This document shows positions 18,257-26,911 of a stretch of DNA of 64,000 bases, one piece after another; position 1 is the first letter of the stretch, and each line of letters opens with the position of its first letter. The notes beneath the pieces were generated by a model, which saw only the letters and a list, made by a program, of their open reading frames with translations, was not told the origin of the DNA and did no database searches. The position numbers and the translations under genes were made by a program. The DNA is from Verrucomicrobiaceae bacterium (GTDB taxonomy: Bacteria; Verrucomicrobiota; Verrucomicrobiia; Verrucomicrobiales; Verrucomicrobiaceae): NCBI GenBank assembly GCA_947466075.1, contig CANIBP010000029.1:1-64000 (forward strand). Direction: 5' to 3'.

Positions 18257-18904
18257 TTATTTCACAAAATCTTCAAGATAAGTCTGGAGCAGGCGATGGG
18301 CGTAAAACAATCTGGATCTGACCGTCCCTTCCGAGACTCCTAATATCTTGCTGATTTCGGCATGTTGGAGACCCTGAACATCGTAAAGAGTCACCACCGT
18401 GCGGTGATCTTCGGACAGTTTCATCATGGCTGCGTTCAACCTTTTTTGCAGTTCATGGATGTTCACTTCACGCAGCGTGCCGGTGTTGGCTGTGGTCACA
18501 CGAATGAACTCGGGATCGTTCTCGATACCGGTATCTACATCGTCAAGACTCACCTTGTGATGGCGACCACGCTTCTTAAGAAAATTCAAACTCATGTTCA
18601 CCGCGATGGAGTAGATCCATGTGTAGAACGAAGACTTGCCCATGAAGCGCTTGATGGAGCGGTAGGCTTTGGCAAACACATCCTGCAGCAGGTCAGCGGT
18701 GTCCTCGCGGTTCGAGGTCATGTTGTAAATGAGGCCGTAGAGCTTGGGCGTGTATTTGCGCACAAGATCATCGAAAGCCTTGGTGTCACCTGCTTGCGCC
18801 CGGTCCACGAGGATGCGATCCTCAGCAGCACTGCTGTTGGGCGCGGGTGGTTGGATCAGCGAAGCGATGGGAGCCGCTGCGGCGCTGAGGGGTGATTCTT
18901 CCAT
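18257..18904 (-). CDS. ECF-family RNA polymerase sigma factor
   Basis: Seen: region 2 (AFDDLVRKYTPKLYGLIYNM ... DLLQDVFAKAYRSI, residues about 48-90) and region 4 (TLYDVQGLQHAEISKILGVS ... RSRLFYAHRLL, about 160-205), with no sigma 1 or 3 regions. About 215 aa from MEESPLSA (ATG 18902-18904), with a 35-residue Ala/Pro-rich N-terminal extension. RpoE-like. Probably controlled by the membrane protein encoded downstream. Regulon unknown. Confidence 0.92.
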   Translation of the reverse strand: MEESPLSAAAAPIASLIQPPAPNSSAAEDRILVDRAQAGDTKAFDDLVRKYTPKLYGLIYNMTSNREDTADLLQDVFAKAYRSIKRFMGKSSFYTWIYSIAVNMSLNFLKKRGRHHKVSLDDVDTGIENDPEFIRVTTANTGTLREVNIHELQKRLNAAMMKLSEDHRTVVTLYDVQGLQHAEISKILGVSEGTVRSRLFYAHRLLQTYLEDFVK

Positions 18905-18969
18905 TAAGGGGAAGGAAACCACTCGTTGCGCAAACAGACAAGCATTTCTTCCCGAGCGGTTGATTTCAG

Positions 18970-19572
18970 TTATTTTTGAACGCTCCAGAGGTGGTCCACG
19001 CAGATCTGTGACCATGTTTCAAGCTGGTCACGCATGGCATGCAGTTCCTCCAATGTGTGGAAGCGCAGATCCTGAATGGCATCCTCGTTCGATTTCACGT
19101 CATCACTGCTGAGATCAAAGAAATGCACGACGCCTAGGTGCACACTGCCGACCTCTGTCGCATCGTCGTTGATCAAACCGATGACCTTTTGAGTGTGTGT
19201 GCCACCGATCACGAGTTCCTCGGCCATTTCACGCTCGACGCCATTGTAATACATGGTCTCGCCGAGACCATCTTGGCTGGCATCGACGGGATTGATGTGG
19301 CCACCGATGCCGATGGAGCGTTTCGCCACGAGTCGCTTCTCTCCTGAACTGCCGCCGCGTGTGTAGCTCACATAACGGCCCGCGTGATGGAAGATCGTGT
19401 AGGGGATGAGTTGCTTGTGCGTGGGATCTTTTTCCGCCGCAGGACGCTCCATAAAAAAATTGGCTCCAGGGGCCAGCATCGCATGCAAATAGCGCGGGGC
19501 ATCGGATTGGAAGCCTTGAAAGCTGCCGAGATCATCGAAAAGACGGCGGGTGATGACGAGAACGTGTTCCAT
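18970..19572 (-). CDS. Nudix-like hydrolase
   Basis: Seen: a Nudix-type segment with GIGGHINPVDA followed by GVEREMAEELVIGG (about residues 88-127), giving the REx2EE core of the Nudix box after a longer than usual insert. 200 aa. The N-terminal 85 residues carry no recognised domain. Such enzymes cleave nucleoside diphosphates linked to another group; substrate unknown. On the same strand as the sigma gene with a 65-bp gap, and 44 bp after moeA. Confidence 0.75.
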   Translation of the reverse strand: MEHVLVITRRLFDDLGSFQGFQSDAPRYLHAMLAPGANFFMERPAAEKDPTHKQLIPYTIFHHAGRYVSYTRGGSSGEKRLVAKRSIGIGGHINPVDASQDGLGETMYYNGVEREMAEELVIGGTHTQKVIGLINDDATEVGSVHLGVVHFFDLSSDDVKSNEDAIQDLRFHTLEELHAMRDQLETWSQICVDHLWSVQK

Positions 19573-19616
19573 GTGAGATTAAGCAGAATGAATGGCCTCG
19601 TTGAGTGCGCAACCAA

Positions 19617-20813
19617 TCAATCCAGCAACCACGCCTGCGCCGCGTCGCCTGCTTGAAGCGTTTGACCGGCATCAAGACGTAACAGCGCCTCCGCACGGCT
19701 CAAAGACAGCAAGGCATGACTCTGTTGCATTCCGAAGGGCATGAATTGGTCGTTCGCGAGTGTGCCACGTAGGTAATGTGGGCGATCACCGGGATTTTCG
19801 AGCGTGGTTCCAGCCACGACAGGCACGAAACGCGGCACTAGGGCCTGATCTGTTGCTCCCATCATCTTGAGCAGCGCAGGACGCACAAACAGCAGGAAGG
19901 TCACGAAAGACGACACCGGATTGCCGGGCAGTCCGAAAATATGGGTCGTGTGCGGCTCATGGCGCGAAGCATAGAGAAATGGCTTCCCAGGCTTCACTTT
20001 CACCCGCCAGAGATCAGGTTCGATATCGAGTTGTTGCAGCGCAGGCTTGATCTGATCGTGATCTCCGACGGAAACGCCGCCGCTGAGCAGTACGACATCG
20101 TTTTCATCCATCAAACGCTTCAACGTTTCGATGGTGGTCTGCAAATCATCACGGCAATGCACCTGCTTGCTCTCGCGGATGCCCAGACGAGCCAGCATTC
20201 CACGAAGCATGAGGCCGTTGGTGTTGTAAATCTGTCCTGCTTGCAATGGACCTGCGCCGGGCTGCACGAGTTCATCTCCCGTGCTCAGCACCGCCACGCG
20301 CGGTAGCGCATGCACTTGGATTTTCTCCAAGCCCTGCGATGCCAGCACTGCCAGTCGCTCAGGCGTGATTTTTTCTCCCGCTCGCATCACGATCTGGCCC
20401 TGGCACAAGTCTGCGCCTGCTTGCCGAATGTTTTCACGCGCAATCACTGGTTCTAGGCAGACGATGTTATCGCCCTCGCGCTGCACATCTTCCTGCATGA
20501 TCACTGCATCGGCACCAGTTGGGATCGGCGCACCGGTAAAAATTCGGATCGCTGATTCTGGCGTGAGCGTTAATCTTCGATCCAAACCTGCGGGTTGCTC
20601 GCCAATGATTCGCAATGCCGTTTTGCTCTGGCTTTCCGCAGCGATGAGCGCGTAGCCATCCATCGAAGATTGATCGAAGGCCGGAATCGGCACTGTCGCG
20701 GTGATGTTCTCTGCTGCATAACGATCCAGAGCTTCAAACAATTCCTCAGGGATGGTCTGCATCGGCGCCACTGCTGCCAGGATACGCTCAAGCGCTGCGT
20801 TTTCAGAAATCAT
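19617..20813 (-). CDS. moeA: Molybdopterin molybdotransferase
   Basis: Inserts molybdate into adenylated molybdopterin. Seen: N-terminal PIPAFDQSSMDGYAL, TGAPIPTGADAVIMQED, the MoCF-fold LSTGDELVQPG and GGVSVGDHD, and FGLPGNPVSSFVTF. 398 aa, complete family length. It overlaps the upstream lipoprotein gene by 4 bp, an odd partner; no other moa or mog gene is in the window. Confidence 0.95.
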   Translation of the reverse strand: MISENAALERILAAVAPMQTIPEELFEALDRYAAENITATVPIPAFDQSSMDGYALIAAESQSKTALRIIGEQPAGLDRRLTLTPESAIRIFTGAPIPTGADAVIMQEDVQREGDNIVCLEPVIARENIRQAGADLCQGQIVMRAGEKITPERLAVLASQGLEKIQVHALPRVAVLSTGDELVQPGAGPLQAGQIYNTNGLMLRGMLARLGIRESKQVHCRDDLQTTIETLKRLMDENDVVLLSGGVSVGDHDQIKPALQQLDIEPDLWRVKVKPGKPFLYASRHEPHTTHIFGLPGNPVSSFVTFLLFVRPALLKMMGATDQALVPRFVPVVAGTTLENPGDRPHYLRGTLANDQFMPFGMQQSHALLSLSRAEALLRLDAGQTLQAGDAAQAWLLD

Positions 20814-21406
20814 CGGACGACAGGCGGCAGCTTGCTGAGGTCTGGCTCTGGTTCAGGCGCAGGCATTGGAGTGGTCGGTGCCTTGAGCTCCGGCGGTGGG
20901 GCAGGAGCAAGTACAGGCTTGACCGGTGCCAGCGGTTGAAAAGGCGCGTCTAAAGGTGGAATCACATCTGCTTGCATGACCGGTGTCAGTGGTACGATAG
21001 TACCTCCTGCGGTGGTTGAACCCGGAGCAGGGGCTGGGACTTGCCCCGGTTTGATCTTGTATAACACCAGATCGCGAAGTTGTGGTACACCTTCAGTGAT
21101 GTCTGCCGTGATGTAGTTCCCTTTACGCTCAGGCGTCACTTTGAGTTTTGTTTTGGAACCGTCGGCGCATTGCGAAACGATTTCCGTGCCTGCGGGAATG
21201 TTCAGTCGCTGCTCACAGTTGATGAGCACATAGTTCTGCTCGGGATTGACCATTTCGATCACGCCGATCACCTTGGCTTCGCCAAGGCGGTTGTCTTGCG
21301 CCGATGTTTTGGAGAAAAGCCCCCAGCCAGCGGCTTTGCCGATGAAATAGGTGCAACTGGAGAGTCCCAGAAGCAAAAGGAGGCTGGTGAACTGAAGAAC
21401 CCGCAT
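20810..21406 (-). CDS. Pro-rich lipoprotein
   Basis: Seen: signal peptide with lipobox LSSC (Cys18), a globular part to about residue 120 with a beta-rich segment (AKVIGVIEMVNPEQNYVLIN) followed by a Pro/Ala-rich tail to residue 198. Likely anchored to the envelope with an extended periplasmic arm. Function unknown. Its start codon lies inside a 10-bp hairpin arm, and its end overlaps moeA by 4 bp. Confidence 0.75.
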   Translation of the reverse strand: MRVLQFTSLLLLLGLSSCTYFIGKAAGWGLFSKTSAQDNRLGEAKVIGVIEMVNPEQNYVLINCEQRLNIPAGTEIVSQCADGSKTKLKVTPERKGNYITADITEGVPQLRDLVLYKIKPGQVPAPAPGSTTAGGTIVPLTPVMQADVIPPLDAPFQPLAPVKPVLAPAPPPELKAPTTPMPAPEPEPDLSKLPPVVR

Positions 21407-21427
21407 GCGCCATTGATGCGCATGCGG
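21401..21427 (-). terminator. Perfect 10-bp inverted repeat between dapA and the lipoprotein gene
   Basis: CCGCATGCGC (21401-21410) and GCGCATGCGG (21418-21427) form a perfect 10-bp stem with a 7-nt loop, 17 bp past the dapA stop. On the minus strand the 3' arm contains the ATG of the lipoprotein gene. No T-run follows, so it may act on translation start rather than as a terminator. Confidence 0.5.
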
Positions 21428-21444
21428 AGCAAACTGTCCAGTGG

Positions 21445-22326
21445 CTACCCGATGATGCCCAGATTCTTCAGCGTTGCCTTGAGTTCCTCAATCTTGGCCT
21501 GTTCCATGCCCACCAGCGGCAGGCGCAGTTCGTCGGTGCAGTGACCAGCCAACGCCATCGCGGTTTTGATCGGGATTGGGTTGGTGGCGAGTTTGAGGAA
21601 TGCCGCGAAAAGAGGGTAGTAACGGGTGTGGATCTTCAAAGCGGCAGCGTAATCGCCTTTGAGGGTGAGTTGGACCATCTCGCTGATCGGTTTCGGGATC
21701 AGGTTTGAGGCCACGCTGACAATACCGACACCGCCGACGGACATGAATGGCAGGGTTAGGCCGTCATCGCCGGACATGATCTCGAAATCAGCCGGCAAAA
21801 CCTGCTTCATTTGGCTGACGCGTTCAGGATTGCCACCAGCTTCCTTAATGGAGCGGATATTCGGGCAATTTTCGGCGAGGCGTATGAGCACATCGAGACC
21901 GATCTCGATGCCGCAGCGTCCGGGGATGCTGTAAAGCATCAGCGCTAGCTTGGTGTTGTCTGCAATGGCCTTGAAATGCTGATACAGGCCTTCGGGAGTC
22001 GGCTTGTTATAATACGGTGCGACTTGGAGCGAAGCGGTGGCACCAGCGGCCTCGGCTTCTTGTGTGAGCTCGATGGCTTCACGAGTTGAATTTGATCCTG
22101 TGCCTGCCATGACAACGCCACGACCTTTGGCGAACTCGACGCTGAGTTTTACAACGCGTGAGTGCTCTTCGTGATCCAACGTGGGTGATTCGCCCGTGGT
22201 GCCGCAGGGGACGATGCCTGTCACGCCGTTGTCGAACTGGAAATCGACGAGCGATTTGAGCGCGGCCTCATCAATTTGGCCGTTACGAAAAGGGGTGACG
22301 ATGGCAGTGTGGGTTCCGGCGAACAT
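21445..22326 (-). CDS. dapA: 4-hydroxy-tetrahydrodipicolinate synthase
   Basis: Condenses pyruvate and aspartate semialdehyde in the lysine/diaminopimelate pathway. Seen: PCGTTGESPTL (pyruvate-binding), APYYNKPTPEG, and IRSIKEAGG with Schiff-base Lys161. 293 aa. 21 bp downstream of dapF, so probably one operon with dapF and trpA. Confidence 0.96.
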   Translation of the reverse strand: MFAGTHTAIVTPFRNGQIDEAALKSLVDFQFDNGVTGIVPCGTTGESPTLDHEEHSRVVKLSVEFAKGRGVVMAGTGSNSTREAIELTQEAEAAGATASLQVAPYYNKPTPEGLYQHFKAIADNTKLALMLYSIPGRCGIEIGLDVLIRLAENCPNIRSIKEAGGNPERVSQMKQVLPADFEIMSGDDGLTLPFMSVGGVGIVSVASNLIPKPISEMVQLTLKGDYAAALKIHTRYYPLFAAFLKLATNPIPIKTAMALAGHCTDELRLPLVGMEQAKIEELKATLKNLGIIG

Positions 22327-22347
22327 GGGATGCGAAGGGCGTGTAGC

Positions 22348-23160
22348 TTAGAGTTGAACGGTGCCTTGGAAAACGAAATCTGCGGGCCCGAAGAGGGTTA
22401 CATTGGTGTACTCGGACTTGTGAGGCTCTTCAAAGCCGACTTTGAGCGTGTCGCCGCCTTTGACGAGGACGGAGACAGGGCTTTGAGCACCGGTAAGTTC
22501 GTGATGAATCAAGGCGCAGGCGACCATGCCGGTGCCGCAGGCTAGGGTCTCGTCTTCAACACCACGTTCATAGGTGCGGATGGAAATGCTGCCGGGGGCG
22601 ATAACTTTGGCAAAGTTGGCGTTGGTACCCTTGGGTTTGAAGGCCTCGTGGTAGCGCAATCCAGCACCCCATTCGCATACGGGGACGGTTTCGAGGTCAT
22701 CGACAAAGACCACGGCATGTGGCACGCCAGTATTGACGCTATGGACGGTCAATTCGGTGCCTGCGACGTGTAGCTTCTGCGCGAGATTCAGACCATGCGG
22801 AGCGCTCATGTTGATGCGCACCTGACTACCTTCAAATTCAGCGCTGATCATGCCCGCGAGTGTCTCGAAGTTGATCTTTGTGAGCTTGTCGCCGTGCAGG
22901 TGATTCACAAAGCGGCCAAAACAACGTGCTCCATTGCCGCACATCTCGGCTTCGCCGCCGTCGGCGTTGTAGTAGCGCATCTTGAAGTCACCGCCTTCAT
23001 TCGCAGGCTCGACGCACAACAAACCATCAGCGCCGATGCCACGATGGCGGTCACAGAGCTTCTCGATCTGGTCTTTGGTCAGTCCGAGGCTGAGGTTGCG
23101 ATTGTCCAGCATGACGAAGTCATTGCCGGCACCGTTCATTTTAGTGAATTGCAGAGTCAT
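22348..23160 (-). CDS. dapF: Diaminopimelate epimerase
   Basis: Interconverts LL- and meso-diaminopimelate for peptidoglycan and lysine. Seen: the two catalytic cysteines, Cys74 in AEMCGNGARCFG and the second in TLACGTGMVACAL (about residue 210), plus the N-terminal KMNGAGNDF. 270 aa, complete. 6 bp after trpA and 21 bp before dapA. Confidence 0.96.
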   Translation of the reverse strand: MTLQFTKMNGAGNDFVMLDNRNLSLGLTKDQIEKLCDRHRGIGADGLLCVEPANEGGDFKMRYYNADGGEAEMCGNGARCFGRFVNHLHGDKLTKINFETLAGMISAEFEGSQVRINMSAPHGLNLAQKLHVAGTELTVHSVNTGVPHAVVFVDDLETVPVCEWGAGLRYHEAFKPKGTNANFAKVIAPGSISIRTYERGVEDETLACGTGMVACALIHHELTGAQSPVSVLVKGGDTLKVGFEEPHKSEYTNVTLFGPADFVFQGTVQL

Positions 23161-23166
23161 GAGTAA

Positions 23167-23979
23167 TTAGAGTGCGTGAACGGCATCAACGAGTGGCTTG
23201 ACGAAGGCTTCGACCTTCGCGGCGCAATCGGTGCTGGAGCCATGTTGCTCGATAAGTTTGACGATGGCGCTGCCGACGACGACGCCATCGGCCTTGCTGG
23301 CGATTTCGGCGGCTTGTTCAGGATTGGAGACACCGAAACCGACGCAGACCGGCACGTCGGTGGCAGCTTTGATGATGGCGACTTGTTCTGCGATGCCGGT
23401 GGCGATCTTTGCCTGTGCTCCAGTGACACCGAGGCGAGAAACATAATAGACAAAGCCCTCAGCGCTTTTGGCGATGCTAGCGATGCGATCAGCAGGGGAA
23501 GTCGGTGCAATGAGTTGAATATGCCTCAGTTCCGCCGTGGGCTTCAATTCGGCGTTTTGGGCCGCTTCATCGGGTGGAAGGTCGAGGACGAGCACGCCAT
23601 CGGCTCCAGCGGCGGCAGCGTCGATGTGGAAGCGCTCGTAACCGTAGGTGTAGACGGGATTAAGGTAAGTGAACAAGACCAGCGGCACCTGGGACTTCGT
23701 GCGCAGCTTTTTGATCATTTCCAGCACGAGTGGCGTTGAGGCTCCGGCTTTCAGGGCACGGTCGGCGGCCATTTGATTGACGACGCCATCGGCCAGCGGG
23801 TCGGAAAATGGCACGCCTAGCTCGACGATGTCGGCTCCGGCGCGTTCCAGCGCGAGCACGATGTCGATGGTGGCATCGAGCGTGGGATCACCGGCGCAGA
23901 CGTAGGCGACGAATGCCTTCTTCTGCGTGGTGCGAAGCTGGGCAAAACGGGCGTCGATGCGGTTGGTAGGGGCGGACAT
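23167..23979 (-). CDS. trpA: Tryptophan synthase alpha chain
   Basis: Cleaves indole-3-glycerol phosphate; the indole is passed to the beta chain. Seen: VELGVPFSDPLADG with the catalytic Glu53 and Asp64, and the phosphate-binding GFGVSNPEQAAEI near residue 210. 270 aa. No trpB or other trp gene is in the window, so the beta subunit must be encoded elsewhere. Adjacent to dapF (6 bp). Confidence 0.95.
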   Translation of the reverse strand: MSAPTNRIDARFAQLRTTQKKAFVAYVCAGDPTLDATIDIVLALERAGADIVELGVPFSDPLADGVVNQMAADRALKAGASTPLVLEMIKKLRTKSQVPLVLFTYLNPVYTYGYERFHIDAAAAGADGVLVLDLPPDEAAQNAELKPTAELRHIQLIAPTSPADRIASIAKSAEGFVYYVSRLGVTGAQAKIATGIAEQVAIIKAATDVPVCVGFGVSNPEQAAEIASKADGVVVGSAIVKLIEQHGSSTDCAAKVEAFVKPLVDAVHAL

Positions 23980-24025
23980 GGGGCCGGGTGTTTAGCGTGA
24001 ACCGGGCACCTTTGCAAATACCGCC

Positions 24026-25030
24026 TTATGCGGCTTCGTCGCCGAGTCGGCGATCCGGCACAAGATAGCGTTGCACATAGTCGCGTACGGCTTCGGCGAG
24101 AGGGGTGATTTCGGTCTGGAAGCCGGAGGCGCGGAGTTTGGCGATGTCGGCGCAGGTGTAGTATTGGTACTTCGATTGCAGGTGCTCGGGCATGTCGATG
24201 AACTCGATGTTCGGCTGCTTGCCGAGGGCGGTGAAGATGGCGGTGGCGAGTTCGATCCAAGTGTGGGCCTCGCCAGAACCGAGATTGAAGAGGCCGCCCG
24301 CACTGGGGGTTTCGGAGAGGTGAAGGGTCATGCGAATGGCGTCCTTCACATAGAGAAAGTCGCGCATCTGCTCGCCGTCTTTGTAGTCCGGGCGGTGGGA
24401 TTTGAAGAGCTGGACCTTGCCGGTGGCGAGGATCTGGCCGCAGGCTTTGTGGACGAGGCTGCGCATGTCGGCCTTGTGGTCTTCGTTGGGGCCATAGACG
24501 TTGAAGTACTTGAGGCCGACGATCTTTGGCAGCCAGCCTTCGCGTTTGGCGTGGAGATCGAAGAGGTGCTTCGAGTAGCCGTACATGTTCAGTGGACGAA
24601 GCGCATGGATGTCGGGCATCTGATCGTCCATGCCGTGGGCACCATCACCGTAAGTGGCCGCGGAGGAGGCATAAACAAAGCGCGTTTGATTCGCGAGCGA
24701 CCACTGGCAGAGCTGCTTGGTGAACTCGTAATTGTTCCGCATCAGGTAATCGGCGTCGCGCTCGGTGGTGGCGGAGCAGGCACCGAGGTGCAGGACGTGG
24801 TCAAAGCGGCCGAGCTTGGCGGGCGAGTGCTGCACGGCCTGCAGAAGGTCATTGCCGTCGATATAGTCGGCGAATTTGAGCGGGACGAGGTTCTTCCATT
24901 TCTCGTCGGTGCTGAGGCGGTCGCAGACGACGATGTTCTCGCAGCCACGTCGGTTCAGCTCCCAAACGAGGGCGCTGCCAATGAATCCGGCTCCGCCGGT
25001 GACGAGGATGCGACTGTCGGTGTTTTTCAT
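24026..25030 (-). CDS. hldD: ADP-L-glycero-D-manno-heptose 6-epimerase
   Basis: Makes the L,D-heptose donor for the inner core of lipopolysaccharide, so the organism should have an LPS outer membrane. Seen: Rossmann motif VTGGAGFIGSALVW, the active-site YGYSKHLFD (YxxxK) and FNVYGPNE. 334 aa, matching the RfaD/HldD length. 46 bp upstream of trpA on the same strand. Other nucleotide-sugar epimerases are less likely given KSHRPDYKDGEQMRDFLYV, typical of HldD. Confidence 0.93.
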   Translation of the reverse strand: MKNTDSRILVTGGAGFIGSALVWELNRRGCENIVVCDRLSTDEKWKNLVPLKFADYIDGNDLLQAVQHSPAKLGRFDHVLHLGACSATTERDADYLMRNNYEFTKQLCQWSLANQTRFVYASSAATYGDGAHGMDDQMPDIHALRPLNMYGYSKHLFDLHAKREGWLPKIVGLKYFNVYGPNEDHKADMRSLVHKACGQILATGKVQLFKSHRPDYKDGEQMRDFLYVKDAIRMTLHLSETPSAGGLFNLGSGEAHTWIELATAIFTALGKQPNIEFIDMPEHLQSKYQYYTCADIAKLRASGFQTEITPLAEAVRDYVQRYLVPDRRLGDEAA

Positions 25031-25124
25031 GCTCCCAGCCGGTAGCGGGAAAAGCGGCGGGATTCAAGCCGGAGCTTGGTTACGCGGCCATCGCTTCCGG
25101 TTCGTGGGATGAGGCCACGGGGAT

Positions 25125-25640
25125 TTATTCACGCCAGAGCGCAGGGTGCAGGAAGATGCCACGTGGATCCTGCTCCCACTCGCCCGCCCAGCCAACGATG
25201 GTTTCGATGACGATGGGATGCGGGCATTGAATGGCAGGATAGAGCCACTGCTGGTCGGCGACGACGAGCTTCGGAATCAACGCATGGCCGTGATATTCGA
25301 TTTCCCAGCCGAGCAGCAGAGGTTCTTCATCGGTGAAACCGGCAAGGCCGAGCGGATGTTCCACCCAGCCAACGAGGCCGCTTCCATTCAGCACATCCCA
25401 GACCTCGCGCATTTCCAGGTCCACGCGCACGGCAAAGCCGCTGGTTTTGGCCGACTCACCGTTCACAGGATCACGGCTGACGAGGCCAAAGAGGATGCTC
25501 GAAGGGCAGTTGGTCGGCACGATGTCCACCTGAAATCCAAAACGGATCGGATAATCAGGCAGCAGCAGGCTTCCATAGCTTTGCACTTGGAAGCCAGCGA
25601 AAGCGGGATCGGCGGCGGCGGTGGCAATGAGAGACTCCAT
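25125..25640 (-). CDS. Unrecognised 171-aa protein
   Basis: No family recognised. Seen: 171 aa, no signal peptide or TM helix, acidic, rich in Trp and aromatic residues in the C-terminal half (GWAGEWEQDPRGIFLHPALW). Codon use is like the neighbours. Divergent from the pyruvate dehydrogenase operon. Probably a soluble protein; no function is offered. Confidence 0.65.
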   Translation of the reverse strand: MESLIATAAADPAFAGFQVQSYGSLLLPDYPIRFGFQVDIVPTNCPSSILFGLVSRDPVNGESAKTSGFAVRVDLEMREVWDVLNGSGLVGWVEHPLGLAGFTDEEPLLLGWEIEYHGHALIPKLVVADQQWLYPAIQCPHPIVIETIVGWAGEWEQDPRGIFLHPALWRE

Positions 25641-25855
25641 AGGTTTCTAAAAATTTCAGGTGAGTTTATAAAATTTGCCTTCTGTTATCAAAATTTCAAA
25701 CAAATTGTTATAAAGTCTTTGTCTCGCGGGAAAAATCTTCAAAAGACCCCGCCCTGTTTAAAGCGGATTGGATGCCGTCGGCACCATGAATTCTGTCCTT
25801 TGGCAGGATTTCCTTGTGGTGCCAAAGTTGACGAGTCTGCCGCGCTTGGTACCTA
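25641..25855. promoter_or_regulatory. AT-rich divergent intergenic region
   Basis: A 215-bp spacer between divergent genes; the part 25645-25730 is markedly AT-rich against a GC-rich background and should hold promoters for both directions. Stretches such as TTATAAA are present, but no -35/-10 pair with good spacing could be fixed. Confidence 0.4.
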
Positions 25856-26911
25856 GTGCTCTCCGTGTCTCTCGCCGAAACGACCACATGCAGCGAAACC
25901 GACCTGACGGCCGATTTTCGCGATCAATTCCTCCTCACCTACCAGCACATGCTGCTGTCACGCGTGCTGGAGGAAAAGCTCGGGTCGCTCTATCGGGCCG
26001 GGGGGCGCATCGTGGGCGGTGTTTACCTTGGCAAAGGCCAGGAGGCGTTCAGTGCCGCTCTGGGTGTGCAATTGCGCAAAGGCAGAGACATCTACGGCCC
26101 GCTGATTCGTGATCAGGCCGGGCGCATTGCCTTCGGCGAACCGATTATCGACACCGTGCGCACTTACCTCGGCGCTGTCACCGGTCCGATGCGTGGACGT
26201 GATGGCAACATCCATCGCGGGCGTCCGAAGGAAGGCCACATGGCCATGATCAGCCATCTCGGCAGCATGTTGGCGGTCGTGGCCGGCGGTTTGTTCGCTC
26301 GTCGTCTGGCAGGAACTTTGAAGGACAGCATCGGTGCCACCAGCATTGGCGACGGCGGCACCTCCACTGGTGCTTTCCATGAAGGTCTGAACATGGCCGC
26401 AGTAGAGCGGCTGCCCATCATCGTCAGCGTCGCGAACAATCAATACGCCTACTCCACGCCAAACACGCGTCAGTATGCCTGCGCGAATCTCGTCGATCGT
26501 GCGGCAGGTTATGGTGTCGAAGGCGTGGCTGTGGATGCCACCGATCTTGCCGCCTGCCTCAAAGTATTCCGTGCCGCCACCGCTCGTGCGCGTGTCGGCG
26601 GCGGACCGCAGATGATCGTGGGATCGCTGCTGCGCCTCGCCGGTCATGGCGAACACGATGACGCCTCCTACGTTCCAGACAAAGCACGCAAAGATCCCGC
26701 CGCCCGCGACTGCCTCGCCGTTGCCGAGCAGTTCACTCTCGACCACGGCTGGATGAATGAGGCTGAAATCCGCGAACTGCACGAGGAAGTCCGCCGCAAC
26801 GTCGATCAAACCTTTTCCAAAGTGTCCAAAGAGCCCACCCCTGATCCCTTCAAAGAAAACTGGCAGGCCCTTTCCAGCGCTGATCTTGTGGAGGGTCAGC
26901 ACGAGGCATGA
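25856..26911 (+). CDS. pdhA: Pyruvate dehydrogenase E1 component, alpha subunit
   Basis: Thiamine-diphosphate-dependent 2-oxoacid decarboxylase subunit. Seen: the ThDP motif GDGGTSTGAFHEGLNMAAV (about residues 167-185) ending in NNQYAYSTP, and KGQEAFSAALGV. 351 aa. The start is uncertain: GTG at 25856, with GTG 25865 as an alternative. Overlaps pdhB by 4 bp. Pyruvate is inferred from the cluster; a branched-chain substrate cannot be excluded. Confidence 0.88.
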   Translation: MLSVSLAETTTCSETDLTADFRDQFLLTYQHMLLSRVLEEKLGSLYRAGGRIVGGVYLGKGQEAFSAALGVQLRKGRDIYGPLIRDQAGRIAFGEPIIDTVRTYLGAVTGPMRGRDGNIHRGRPKEGHMAMISHLGSMLAVVAGGLFARRLAGTLKDSIGATSIGDGGTSTGAFHEGLNMAAVERLPIIVSVANNQYAYSTPNTRQYACANLVDRAAGYGVEGVAVDATDLAACLKVFRAATARARVGGGPQMIVGSLLRLAGHGEHDDASYVPDKARKDPAARDCLAVAEQFTLDHGWMNEAEIRELHEEVRRNVDQTFSKVSKEPTPDPFKENWQALSSADLVEGQHEA

